From Parasedimentitalea maritima (lineage in GTDB: Bacteria > Pseudomonadota > Alphaproteobacteria > Rhodobacterales > Rhodobacteraceae), in assembly GCF_005771405.1 (NCBI RefSeq), contig NZ_VAUA01000002.1:310001-374000 (forward strand): a stretch of DNA of 64,000 bases, in the 5' to 3' direction. The position numbers and the translations under genes were made by a program. Position 1 is the stretch's first letter. Each line of letters starts with the position of its first letter. Below the pieces are notes generated by a model that was not told the DNA's origin, searched no databases, and was given only the letters and a program-made list of their open reading frames with translations. This document shows, piece by piece, positions 36,408 through 44,607 of this stretch.

Positions 36408-37427
36408 TTACTTGGGGTCCGACTTACCGTCGTAACGCGACTGCCACTCTTTCAGGATCGCGGCCCGGTTATTGGCGGCGAACTCAAAATCGTTGTCGAT
36501 CATCTTATCCAAAAGACCTTCGGGGAAATGCTCAACGGGCTTGGCAACACCAGGATAGGCAACAACTGCGTAACCAGTATTGTACATCTCGTTGGCGCCT
36601 AGGGTGACGGTGAAATCAACCAGCTTTTGTGCGGCTTCTAGGTTGGCAGTGCCCGCAACGATAGCAGTGGCTTCCATATCCCAGCCAACGCCTTCGCTTG
36701 GTACGATGATTTCCAGAGGAGCGCCTGCGGCCTTAGATTTGGCACCGCGGAAGGCAAAGGAAATACCGATTGGGATTTCACCAGCTGCCGCCAGTTTACA
36801 AGGCTTGGAGCCGGAGTGAGTGTAGCGTGCGATGTTGTTGTGCAGCGCGTCCATATATTCCCAGCCGCCTTCTTCACCAAAGATCTGCAACCAGCTGGAC
36901 ACATCAAGGAAACCAGTACCGGAGGAGTTCGGGTTGGGCATAATCAAATGACCTGCGTACTGCGGGTCGGTTAGATCTTGCCATGAAGTTGGTGGTGTCA
37001 GGCCAGCTTTTTCTGCCTCAACAGTGTTGTAGCAAACCGAGGCCACCCAGGCGTCCATGCCAACCCATGCTGGTGGATTGTCACCATCGACAAATTTGGC
37101 GTCGAGCTTTTCAACACCCATAGGCGAATAGCCCTCGAGCATGCCTTCAGATTTCAACAGAAGCAACGATGTCGCCGCTAGACCCCAAACGACGTCAGCC
37201 TGCGGGTTATCGCGTTCGGCCAACAGTTTGGCAGTGATGATACCAGTAGAATCGCGAACCCAATTGATTTTGATATCAGGGTTCGTTTCGTTGAAGGTCG
37301 CTGCATAACGAGCCAGATCTTCAGCTTCGACAGCAGTGTATACCGTCAGCTCTGTTTCAGCCGCAACTGACGTGGCAAAAACAACGCCTGCCAAAAGTGA
37401 CGTGATTTTAGATACATTGAGTTTCAT
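36408..37427 (-). CDS. phnS2: aminophosphonate ABC transporter, substrate-binding protein
   Basis: A 339-residue periplasmic binding protein with a signal peptide (residues 1 to about 23, ending VAAE). It belongs to the iron(III)/polyamine-like type II fold used by aminoethylphosphonate binding proteins (PhnS2 or AepX type): TELTVYTAVEAEDLARYA, NPDIKINWVRDSTGIIT, MPNPNSSGTGFLDVSS. It probably binds 2-aminoethylphosphonate, inferred from family and location. The ATG at 37427 has GAGGAG upstream. It begins the transporter operon. Confidence 0.85.
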   Translation of the reverse strand: MKLNVSKITSLLAGVVFATSVAAETELTVYTAVEAEDLARYAATFNETNPDIKINWVRDSTGIITAKLLAERDNPQADVVWGLAATSLLLLKSEGMLEGYSPMGVEKLDAKFVDGDNPPAWVGMDAWVASVCYNTVEAEKAGLTPPTSWQDLTDPQYAGHLIMPNPNSSGTGFLDVSSWLQIFGEEGGWEYMDALHNNIARYTHSGSKPCKLAAAGEIPIGISFAFRGAKSKAAGAPLEIIVPSEGVGWDMEATAIVAGTANLEAAQKLVDFTVTLGANEMYNTGYAVVAYPGVAKPVEHFPEGLLDKMIDNDFEFAANNRAAILKEWQSRYDGKSDPK

Positions 37428-37886
37428 ATTAATCTCCTCTGTTAGTCTTCAAGAACTTCATGCGGGGTTGTTGGTCACCCCTTTGGTAAGATCCCAGTGA
37501 AGCCGCGGTCAGTCTGGCAGGTTTTTGCCACAAAAAAAATCGATTAAACCTACAACTTCATAAGTCAAACCTATGATTACGATTCTGTCCGTCTTTTGAC
37601 CCCCCATACTCTGACGGTGCTTCCGACTGACTCACATCAAACCCACCAAGCCAAAGTACGTCAATTCTCATCACCGTGAGATATCAGCGTTACATGTCCG
37701 GGTTACTCGAGTTGCGAGCAGTCCATAGCAACACCGTAGCAACAGATTTTGTGTATTTCTATGTTTTCTTGCATTTTTGTGTTTTTTTGCCTAATGCTTG
37801 GGCAACCAGACACCTGATGCACTTCAATCAAGCGGCCTAAACACCAGCACCCAGCCAGCCTGAATTGCTAATTTTTGGAAACCATA
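37428..37886. promoter_or_regulatory. 459-base divergent control region between phnS2 and the IMPase-like gene
   Basis: No gene is seen here. The part near phnS2 holds two direct repeats of GTAGGTTT/ATAGGTTT on the minus strand (37547-37554 and 37568-37576), resembling the ATAGGTT half of the phnR-gap palindrome. The part near 37740-37800 is T-rich. It must hold promoters for two divergent units. No consensus Pho box was recognised. Confidence 0.45.
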
Positions 37887-38690
37887 ATGACCAACAATCG
37901 TGACATCCCCGACAGCACTGTGGAATTTGCTAAATCCCTCGTTGATCAGGCCCGTAAAGTTTCACTGGACGGTTTCAGGAAAAACGTTGAAATAATTCAG
38001 AAAAATGACCTTAGCCCAGTTACGAAAATCGACCGTAACGTTGAATCATATGTCCGCGACATGGTTGCAAAAACCTATCCCTCGCATGGGTTCTTGGGGG
38101 AGGAATTTGGGTCGTTGAACCTCGATGCTGAGGAGTTGTGGGTGGTTGATCCTATTGATGGCACCCGCAGTTTCATCACAGGTTGGCCTATTTGGGGCAC
38201 CCTATTGGCGAAGTTGTATAACGGGTTCCCCGAGATTGGCTTGATCGACATGCCCGCGATTCGCGAACGGTGGGTGGGTATTTGTGGAAAAAGTTGCACA
38301 TTTGAGGACAACACTGGCACCCTGCACCAATGTCAGGTCTCAGACTGCGAGACACTGGCACAGGCACGTTTCTATACCACCAATATCCTGTATTTTGGCA
38401 CTAGAGACCGCCCCAAAATCGAATCTCTTTTGCAACAAACTGCTGTGCCGCGGTTCGGCGGTGATTGTTATTCCTACGGTCTTCTGGCCTCGGGACATGT
38501 GGATCTGGTGGTTGAAGCGATGCTAGAGCCTTACGACTATTTCGCCCTAATTCCGGTGGTCGAAGGCGCCGGAGGGATCATCACCGACTGGAGCGGAAAC
38601 CGGTTGCAACACGGATCAGACGGACGAGTCGTCGCAGCAGCCACGCCGCAATTGCACCGCGCAGCGCTGGACCTGTTGCAAGATATCTGA
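37887..38690 (+). CDS. inositol monophosphatase-family phosphatase (HisN-like)
   Basis: A 267-residue Mg2+-dependent phosphatase of the IMPase fold. Metal residues appear in GFLGEEFGSL, VVDPIDGTRSFITGWPIWGT and GGDCYSYGLLASGHVDLVVE; this last segment resembles HisN-type histidinol-phosphatases. Candidates include histidinol-phosphate, sugar phosphates or inositol phosphates; it cannot be settled from sequence. The ATG at 37887 is used; a TTG at 37875 is also in frame. It is followed 13 bases later by a DeoR regulator, so the two form an operon. Confidence 0.8.
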   Translation: MTNNRDIPDSTVEFAKSLVDQARKVSLDGFRKNVEIIQKNDLSPVTKIDRNVESYVRDMVAKTYPSHGFLGEEFGSLNLDAEELWVVDPIDGTRSFITGWPIWGTLLAKLYNGFPEIGLIDMPAIRERWVGICGKSCTFEDNTGTLHQCQVSDCETLAQARFYTTNILYFGTRDRPKIESLLQQTAVPRFGGDCYSYGLLASGHVDLVVEAMLEPYDYFALIPVVEGAGGIITDWSGNRLQHGSDGRVVAAATPQLHRAALDLLQDI

Positions 38691-38703
38691 CACGAGCAGC
38701 AGC

Positions 38704-39486
38704 ATGTGGAAAAATCAGCGACATCAAAGAATTTTCAGACTGCTCGATGAATGGCAGAGCCTGACCACCGACTATCTGGTCGAAGATTTGTCCGTCTCGC
38801 GCGAGACGGTGCGCCGGGATTTGCTGGATATGGAGGCGCTCGGATTGCTGCGGCGAGTCCATGGCGGGGCCGTGTCTGCAAATGCACGGGCAGAACCACC
38901 GCTGGATGTGCGTGCGAAACTGCAGGTCAAAGAAAAGCAGGCCATCGCCCGCGCCGCCTGTGATCTGATTACCGATCATAAGGTGATCTATTTTGACACT
39001 GGGAGCACAACCATATTCCTGGCCCGCCAGCTGGCCACAATCCATGGGCTGCATGTCATCACAAATTCACTGGAAGCTGCCAGCCAACTGCAAAAAGACT
39101 ATCAAGCCAACCGCAGCTCAAGCCGGGTGTCCCTGCTGGGTGGTAATCTAACCGTGTTTGATTTTGCCACCTGTGGGCAGCAGACAGTGCGCGAAATATC
39201 CCGTGTTCAAGCTGATATTGCTTTTGTGTCCCCAACGGCCATTGATCCCCTCCATGGCGCTTTAAACGCTGTTCAGGAAGAGGCCGAAGTTGCCACAGCA
39301 ATGTTGGACAACAGTCGTGAGAACGCTGTTTTGGCGGACGCCAGTAAGTTCACCACCAGTGGCAATTACCGATCCTGCCGGTTTGATCAGATGGGCACAT
39401 TGGTCACAGATGCCCAAATCCGAAAGCAGCCTGAATTTTCAAACCAAATTAAAGGTTTGGTCAAAAATCTGATTATTGCCGAATAG
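38704..39486 (+). CDS. DeoR/GlpR-family transcriptional regulator
   Basis: A 260-residue DeoR regulator. The N-terminal HTH_DeoR (residues 5-58, LTTDYLVEDLSVSRETVRRD, followed by GLLRRVHGGAV) is joined to a DeoR sensor domain (DTGSTTIFLARQLA, LLGGNLTVFDFATCGQQTV). The effector is likely a phosphorylated sugar or sugar alcohol linked to the upstream phosphatase. It shares only family features with glpR at 2974, so it is a separate regulator. The gene converges on the codA-like gene, with six bases between stops. Confidence 0.85.
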   Translation: MWKNQRHQRIFRLLDEWQSLTTDYLVEDLSVSRETVRRDLLDMEALGLLRRVHGGAVSANARAEPPLDVRAKLQVKEKQAIARAACDLITDHKVIYFDTGSTTIFLARQLATIHGLHVITNSLEAASQLQKDYQANRSSSRVSLLGGNLTVFDFATCGQQTVREISRVQADIAFVSPTAIDPLHGALNAVQEEAEVATAMLDNSRENAVLADASKFTTSGNYRSCRFDQMGTLVTDAQIRKQPEFSNQIKGLVKNLIIAE

Positions 39487-39492
39487 CCCGTT

Positions 39493-40785
39493 CTAACCTG
39501 ATGCTTGCGGACTGTAGTCCGCAGGATTCACAGTTTCAGGTCTGCCTGGAAGGGAAATTTCGCTGATTTGCGGAGCAGTTCGTGCAATAACCTCTCCCTT
39601 TCGGATCACAGCCAACCGAGTGGCACGCAGGCGAATAGCCTCGATTGTATCGTGGGCCTGCAACAACACCATGTTGGCAGCACAGCCCTTGTCCACCCCG
39701 TAGCCCTGCAGCCCCATGATCTTGGCCGAATTGCTGGTCACAGCCTCAAAACACCAGGCCATATCGGCGCGGCTGGATAATTGCCCTACATGCAGCCCCA
39801 TAGAGGCCACATCCAGCATGTCAGCGCGCCCCAACGAATACCATGGGTCCATCACACAGTCCGAGCCAAAGCCAACTGTGATTCCGGCCTCGCGCAATTG
39901 CGGCACCCGGGTTTGCCCGCGACGTTTGGGATAGCTGTCGTGGCGTCCCTGCAACATAATGTTGATCAGCGGATTGGGGATGGCGTGCACCTGCGCTTCA
40001 GCAATCAGAGGGATCAGCTTGGAGACATAGTAGTTGTCCATCGAATGCATTGAGGTCAGGTGCGAACCAGCCACCCTTCCCTGCATCCCCAGACGCTGGG
40101 TTTCATTGGCGAGAGATTCAACATGGCGGCTGTGCGGGTCGTCGCTCTCGTCACAGTGCATATCGACCATCAACCCGCGTTTCTCGGCGATCTCACAAAG
40201 CTGACGAACAGATTCCGCCCCGTCTGCCATGGTGCGCTCGAAATGAGGGATGCCGCCAACCACATCGACGCCCATGTCCAGTGCGCGGATCAAGTTCTCC
40301 ATCGCGGTCGGGTCGCGCAGAACTCCGTCTTGTGGAAAGGCCACCAGTTGCAGATCCAGATAAGGCGCCACCTGTTTGCGGACCTCTAGCAACGCTTGAA
40401 CACCGGTCAACGCATCATCGCAGACATCCACATGGCTACGGATTGCGCCGATGCCCATGGAAACCGCCAGATCGCAATAACGCAGGGCGCGGGTAACGAT
40501 GTCATCAACGCTTTGGATTGGCTTAAGCTCACCCCACAGCGCGATGCCTTCGAGCAGCGTGCCAGAGGTGTTCATTCGCGGTGTGCCCAGTGAAAGGGTT
40601 GCATCCATGTGAAAATGTGGGTCCACAAACGGCGGCGAGACGAGATAGCCGGTGGCGTCGATCACCTCTTGCGCCTCGGCGGTGATATTCGGTTCGACTG
40701 CGGCGATGGTGCCATTTTGGCAAGCGATGTCGATGCCGGTACGGCCATCCGGCAGAGTGGCGTTTTTGAGGATCAGATCGAACAT
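39493..40785 (-). CDS. codA: cytosine deaminase-like amidohydrolase
   Basis: A 430-residue metal-dependent amidohydrolase of the cytosine deaminase/isocytosine branch. The metal site is seen as DPHFHMDATLSLG, then MHCDESDDPHSR, HLTSMHSMD and FGSDCVMDPWYSLG. It would deaminate cytosine or a related nucleobase, feeding uracil or hypoxanthine pools. The ATG at 40785 is chosen because GAGGC lies nearby and the amidohydrolase start FDLILKNATL follows; upstream codons lie in repeat B. It is the last gene of the bmp transport operon, but the substrate remains uncertain. Confidence 0.8.
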   Translation of the reverse strand: MFDLILKNATLPDGRTGIDIACQNGTIAAVEPNITAEAQEVIDATGYLVSPPFVDPHFHMDATLSLGTPRMNTSGTLLEGIALWGELKPIQSVDDIVTRALRYCDLAVSMGIGAIRSHVDVCDDALTGVQALLEVRKQVAPYLDLQLVAFPQDGVLRDPTAMENLIRALDMGVDVVGGIPHFERTMADGAESVRQLCEIAEKRGLMVDMHCDESDDPHSRHVESLANETQRLGMQGRVAGSHLTSMHSMDNYYVSKLIPLIAEAQVHAIPNPLINIMLQGRHDSYPKRRGQTRVPQLREAGITVGFGSDCVMDPWYSLGRADMLDVASMGLHVGQLSSRADMAWCFEAVTSNSAKIMGLQGYGVDKGCAANMVLLQAHDTIEAIRLRATRLAVIRKGEVIARTAPQISEISLPGRPETVNPADYSPQASG

Positions 40786-40819
40786 GTGGGTGCCTCGTGT
40801 TGGTCTTTGTATTTTTTGT

Positions 40820-40922
40820 GGGGCGCCTGACCTTGGGGAGGTACAAAGCGCCTTCGCATTTTGCCGAAGGTGAACCTTCGGTTTGACGGGACGGTCAGGC
40901 GCGCCCGACCTATCGGCCGGGC
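40820..40922 (-). repeat. intergenic nested-palindrome repeat, copy B
   Basis: Copy B matches copy A when read on the minus strand. Conserved parts are the GGCCCG-like flank, the outer GCGCCTGACC/GGTCAGGCGC stem, and the block ending CTCCCCAAGGTCAGGC. The inner stem is CCGAAGG/CCTTCGG (40864-40870 with 40875-40881), which differs from copy A at a paired position in a compensatory way. It fills the gap between the second permease and the codA-like gene and reads with the operon. Confidence 0.85.
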
Positions 40923-40932
40923 AAACCAATCT

Positions 40933-41877
40933 CTATCTCTGCCCCTTGAACCAAGGAGTTAGCAAGGCCCGGGGATATTCCGCCTTACGCGCGGCCACCA
41001 CCAAGGCGAAGATCGACAGCACATAGGGCGCCATCAGGAACACCTGCCCAGGCACCATGGCGCCAACCTCGGTTTGCAAACGCACTTGCAGCGCATCAAA
41101 GGCGCCAAACAGCAGTGCCCCCAGCAGCGCCTTGCCGGGTTTCCAGCTGGCAAAGATCACCAGCGCGATGCAGATCCAACCCCGCCCATTGACCATACCG
41201 AAAAAGAACGCGTCAAAGGCCGACATGGTCAGAAACGCTCCGCCAAGCGCCATCAGCGCAGATCCAACCATGACCGCACCGATGCGCAGCCCGTAGACGG
41301 ACAGGCCTTGGGCATCGACACTGTCGGGATTGTCGCCAACCGCCTTTAAGGCCACACCCAGCGCGGTGCGGTTCAGGACGTACCAGACCAGCCCCACCAC
41401 CAGCAGCGCCAACATGGTCATTGCGGTTTGCTGGAACAGCACCGGCCCCAGAAACGGGATATCCGACAGCAGCGGGATATCCAGCGCACGGAACGGTTCA
41501 ATCCGCGGTGGAGACGACACATTGGGTAACGCGGTGCGGTAGGTGAAATAGCTCAGCGAGGTGGCAAACAGCGTTACACCCAACCCCGAAACGTGCTGTG
41601 ACAGGCCGAGCGGCACCGTCAGAATCCCATGGATCAGGCCAAAGAACGCGCCAGCAAGCGCGGCAATCAGCACTCCGCCCCACAGGCCAGCACCCAGCCA
41701 GACCGCCATCCAGCCACACATGGCACCGGCGGCAAAAATGCCCTCAATCCCGAGATTCAGCACGCCCGATTTTTCACACAGCAGTGCGCCCATCACGCCA
41801 AAGATCAACGGCGTGGCAATACGGAGCGAGGCGGCCCAGAAGCTCTCGGACAGTAGAATTTGCAAGATATCCATCAT
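40933..41877 (-). CDS. nucleoside/nucleobase ABC transporter permease 2
   Basis: A 314-residue inner-membrane permease (BPD transport 2 type) with about eight to ten helices, starting MMDILQILLSESFWAASLRI, and with GALLCEKSGVLNLGIEGIF typical of permeases paired with BMP-family binding proteins. It imports nucleosides or purine-like compounds with its partner. The ATG at 41877 lies within the end of the upstream permease (ATGA-type overlap); a second ATG at 41874 is adjacent. Confidence 0.88.
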   Translation of the reverse strand: MMDILQILLSESFWAASLRIATPLIFGVMGALLCEKSGVLNLGIEGIFAAGAMCGWMAVWLGAGLWGGVLIAALAGAFFGLIHGILTVPLGLSQHVSGLGVTLFATSLSYFTYRTALPNVSSPPRIEPFRALDIPLLSDIPFLGPVLFQQTAMTMLALLVVGLVWYVLNRTALGVALKAVGDNPDSVDAQGLSVYGLRIGAVMVGSALMALGGAFLTMSAFDAFFFGMVNGRGWICIALVIFASWKPGKALLGALLFGAFDALQVRLQTEVGAMVPGQVFLMAPYVLSIFALVVAARKAEYPRALLTPWFKGQR

Positions 41878-42947
41878 GCGACGCCCTCTGCCGTTTTGGT
41901 GCGGGTGATGCGGTAGCGGGCGACAAAGCCGCCAATCAACACGCAAAGCAACGACATCGACACCACCAGATCCGCCAGATAAGACGACACGCCTATGGCG
42001 CGGCTCATGCTGTCGGCACCTACAAAGACGGACGCGATGAACAGGGCCGAGATCACCACGCCCACCGGCGACAACCCGGCCAGCATAGCAACGACGATGC
42101 CGGTATAACCAAAGCCCGGCGACAGATCGGCAGTCAGATAGCCCTTGAGCCCTGCAACCTCGCTGACGCCAGCCAACCCGGCCAGCCCGCCGGACAAGAT
42201 TGCAACGCCAAACAGCGAACGATTGACGCCGATGCCTGCATGACGCGCGGCGGCGGCGTTTTCACCAACGGCGCGCAGGCGAAAGCCCCAGACGGATCGC
42301 GCCAGCATGAACTGCGCGATGCCTGCAAGCACCAGCGCGAGTATCAACCCCGAGTGCACCCGCATCCGAGGCATCAGTTGCGGCAACATGCCCTGATCCA
42401 GCACCGGAGCAGACTGCGGCCAACCCAAGCTCATGGGATCTTTCAACGCGCCCTCCAGCATCATCTGCACAAAGATCAGGATGATGAAGTTGAGCAGTAG
42501 GGTTGTCACCACCTCATCCGCGCCAAAACGGGTTTTCAGCAGCGCAGGAACAGCCATTCCAGCGGCACCAGCGGCGGCGCCAAGGATAACAATCAGCGGC
42601 ACCAGAAAAATACCGGGAATATCTACCGCCCCAGCGCCAATGGCGACGGCAGCCATGGCGCCCAGATATAACTGACCCTCTGCTCCGATGTTCCACAGCT
42701 TGGCCCGAAACGCGAGCGCGGCGGCAAGGCCGGTGAACATCAGCGGAGTGGCGCGGGTCAGCATCTCGGAAAACGCAAAGACCGAACCAAACACACCTTT
42801 GACCATCTCACCGTAGGCCACGGTGATGTCAGCCCCGGCCAAGGCCAGCGGGATCGCGGCCAAGGCCAGCGCGATTACGGCCGACAACACCGGCACGCCC
42901 AGCGTCATCCACCGGCCCGGCGCGGTGCGGGGCTCGATACGGATCAT
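41874..42947 (-). CDS. nucleoside/nucleobase ABC transporter permease 1
   Basis: A 357-residue permease of the same family, longer at the N-terminus. It shows LTRATPLMFTGLAAALAFRA and LWNIGAEGQLYLGAMAAVAI, the signature GAEGQ segment of BMP-linked permeases, and FRLRAVGENAAAARHAGIGV. It pairs with permease 2 to form the channel. It overlaps the ATPase gene by four bases. Confidence 0.88.
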   Translation of the reverse strand: MIRIEPRTAPGRWMTLGVPVLSAVIALALAAIPLALAGADITVAYGEMVKGVFGSVFAFSEMLTRATPLMFTGLAAALAFRAKLWNIGAEGQLYLGAMAAVAIGAGAVDIPGIFLVPLIVILGAAAGAAGMAVPALLKTRFGADEVVTTLLLNFIILIFVQMMLEGALKDPMSLGWPQSAPVLDQGMLPQLMPRMRVHSGLILALVLAGIAQFMLARSVWGFRLRAVGENAAAARHAGIGVNRSLFGVAILSGGLAGLAGVSEVAGLKGYLTADLSPGFGYTGIVVAMLAGLSPVGVVISALFIASVFVGADSMSRAIGVSSYLADLVVSMSLLCVLIGGFVARYRITRTKTAEGVA

Positions 42948-44461
42948 GTGTGCTCTCCTGCCATTTTCAGACCAATATCTTCGCGGTTTCGACTGGTGAC
43001 TTCCGTCAGCTGGCCGTCGTGGATCACCATGATGCGATCCGCCAACCCTAGAATTTCATCCAGATCTTCAGAAATCAGCAGTACCCCTGCCCCCCCAGCG
43101 CGCGCCTCTAGCAGGCGGCGGCTGACCTCGGCGGCAGCCCCCATGTCGAGCCCTCGGATGGGTTGGTTGGCAAGGATCAGCCGGGCGCCCTGTTCAAACA
43201 CCCGCGCCAGAATCAGTTTCTGGATATTGCCGCCAGACAAAAGCCGGGCACGGGCGTTGATACCGGGGCCGCGCACGTCATAGGCCTGGCTGAGCCTATC
43301 TGCGTTGGCGGCCATTGCGCTGCGGTTCAGCAACCCATTGGTTTGCACCTCGGGGTCGTCCAGCCGTTCGATGATCATGTTCTCGGCCACCGACATGGCG
43401 CCAACAATCCCGTCGTGATGGCGGTCCTCGGGAATGCGGCCAACGCCTGCCTTGATCATGGTCTTGGGATCAGGGTGCAGGATTTCATCGCCATCGACCT
43501 GAATGCTGCCACTATCCGGCCGTCGCAGACCAGAGATGACAGAGGCCAGCGCCGATTGACCATTGCCAGACACCCCCGCAATGCCAAGGATTTCATGGGC
43601 CTGCACGGTCAGGTTTACATCCGTAAGACTATCGCGTGCCGACGGGTTGCGCACGCTGATACCCGACAACGTCAGCACCGGTGCACCGGGTGTCATTGCG
43701 TCACGCTGTGTTACGGGTGTGTCCTCGCCCACCATCATCCGGGCAATCACCCGTTCATCCGCATCCGAGGTGGCGATCTCGCCCACCTTGGTGCCATGGC
43801 GCAGCACCGCGATACGATGAGAAAAGGCCAGCACCTCGCGCAGTTTGTGCGAGATAAAGATAACCGCCAGCCCATCACCGGTCATGGCGCCGATGTTTTC
43901 AAACAGGGTGTCGGCCTCTTGCGGGGTCAACACGGCGGTGGGCTCGTCCAGCACCAAGATACGGGCATCGCGGTACAGTGCCTTGAGGATCTCGACCCGC
44001 TGGCGCTCTCCCACCGACAATTTGCCAACTGGTGTGTCGAGCGGAGCCACCAGACCTGTGCGATCCATGACCCCCTGCACTTTGGCGCGCGCACCGGCGC
44101 GGTCGCGGCGCAAGGCGAACAAAGGTTCTGAACCTAGGGTGATATTGTTCAGCGCTGACAGGTTTTCCGCCAGGGTAAAGTGCTGGTGCACCATGCCGAT
44201 ACCCGCAGACAAGGCCGCCTGCGGGTGGCCGAGGGTCAGCGGTTGCATCTCACCTTTAGGCGACGCCACATCAATACTGCCACCGTCGGGCATGTAGTGA
44301 CCAAACAGCATATTCATCAGCGTGGTTTTACCCGCACCGTTTTCACCCAACAGGGCCAGAACTTCGCCGCGGTGCAGGTCAAGACTGACGGCATCATTTG
44401 CCACAACGGAGCCAAACCGTTTGGACAGTGCGTTCAGCGATAGAACTTTGGACTCTGTCAT
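42944..44461 (-). CDS. nucleoside ABC transporter ATPase (two ABC domains)
   Basis: A 505-residue ATPase with two ABC domains in one chain. Domain 1 has Walker A GENGAGKT, signature LSVGERQR and Walker B ILVLDEPTAVL. Domain 2 has a degenerate Walker A (GVSGNGQSA) and the signature LSGGNIQKL, a pattern also seen in sugar and BMP-type importers. The ATG at 44461 is chosen over an upstream frame that runs into repeat C. Four-base overlap with permease 1. Confidence 0.88.
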   Translation of the reverse strand: MTESKVLSLNALSKRFGSVVANDAVSLDLHRGEVLALLGENGAGKTTLMNMLFGHYMPDGGSIDVASPKGEMQPLTLGHPQAALSAGIGMVHQHFTLAENLSALNNITLGSEPLFALRRDRAGARAKVQGVMDRTGLVAPLDTPVGKLSVGERQRVEILKALYRDARILVLDEPTAVLTPQEADTLFENIGAMTGDGLAVIFISHKLREVLAFSHRIAVLRHGTKVGEIATSDADERVIARMMVGEDTPVTQRDAMTPGAPVLTLSGISVRNPSARDSLTDVNLTVQAHEILGIAGVSGNGQSALASVISGLRRPDSGSIQVDGDEILHPDPKTMIKAGVGRIPEDRHHDGIVGAMSVAENMIIERLDDPEVQTNGLLNRSAMAANADRLSQAYDVRGPGINARARLLSGGNIQKLILARVFEQGARLILANQPIRGLDMGAAAEVSRRLLEARAGGAGVLLISEDLDEILGLADRIMVIHDGQLTEVTSRNREDIGLKMAGEHT

Positions 44462-44504
44462 AAGTCTCTCAGGGGTCAGATCATAATGATTGTTTCCCGG
44501 CAAA

Positions 44505-44585
44505 GGGCCGCGCCTGACCTTGGGGAGGTGCAAAGCGCCTTCCCGGGGGGAAGGTCAGGCGCGGCCCGACCTATCGGCCGGGCCC
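44505..44585 (-). repeat. intergenic nested-palindrome repeat, copy C
   Basis: Copy C, read on the minus strand, keeps the GGCCCG flank, the GCGCCTGACC outer stem and the conserved block ending CTCCCCAAGGTCAGGC, but has lost the inner hairpin (CTTCCC...GGGAAG now closes over a few bases). It occupies the gap between the BMP gene and the ATPase gene and reads with the operon. Confidence 0.85.
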
Positions 44586-44607
44586 AACCTCTTATTCTAA
44601 GTTCAGA

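Noticed and set aside
37560-37600. Possible Pho box upstream of phnS2
   Set aside because: No tandem CTGTCAT-type repeats with the usual spacing could be seen; only one partial resemblance (TTCTGTCCGTC).
41598-42500. 300-residue + strand frame opposite the two nucleoside permeases
   Set aside because: Low-complexity, Arg/His/Gln-rich composition typical of antisense to a hydrophobic GC-rich membrane gene.
43163-44131. 322-residue + strand frame opposite the double ATPase
   Set aside because: It is fully antisense to an ATPase with complete Walker and signature motifs.
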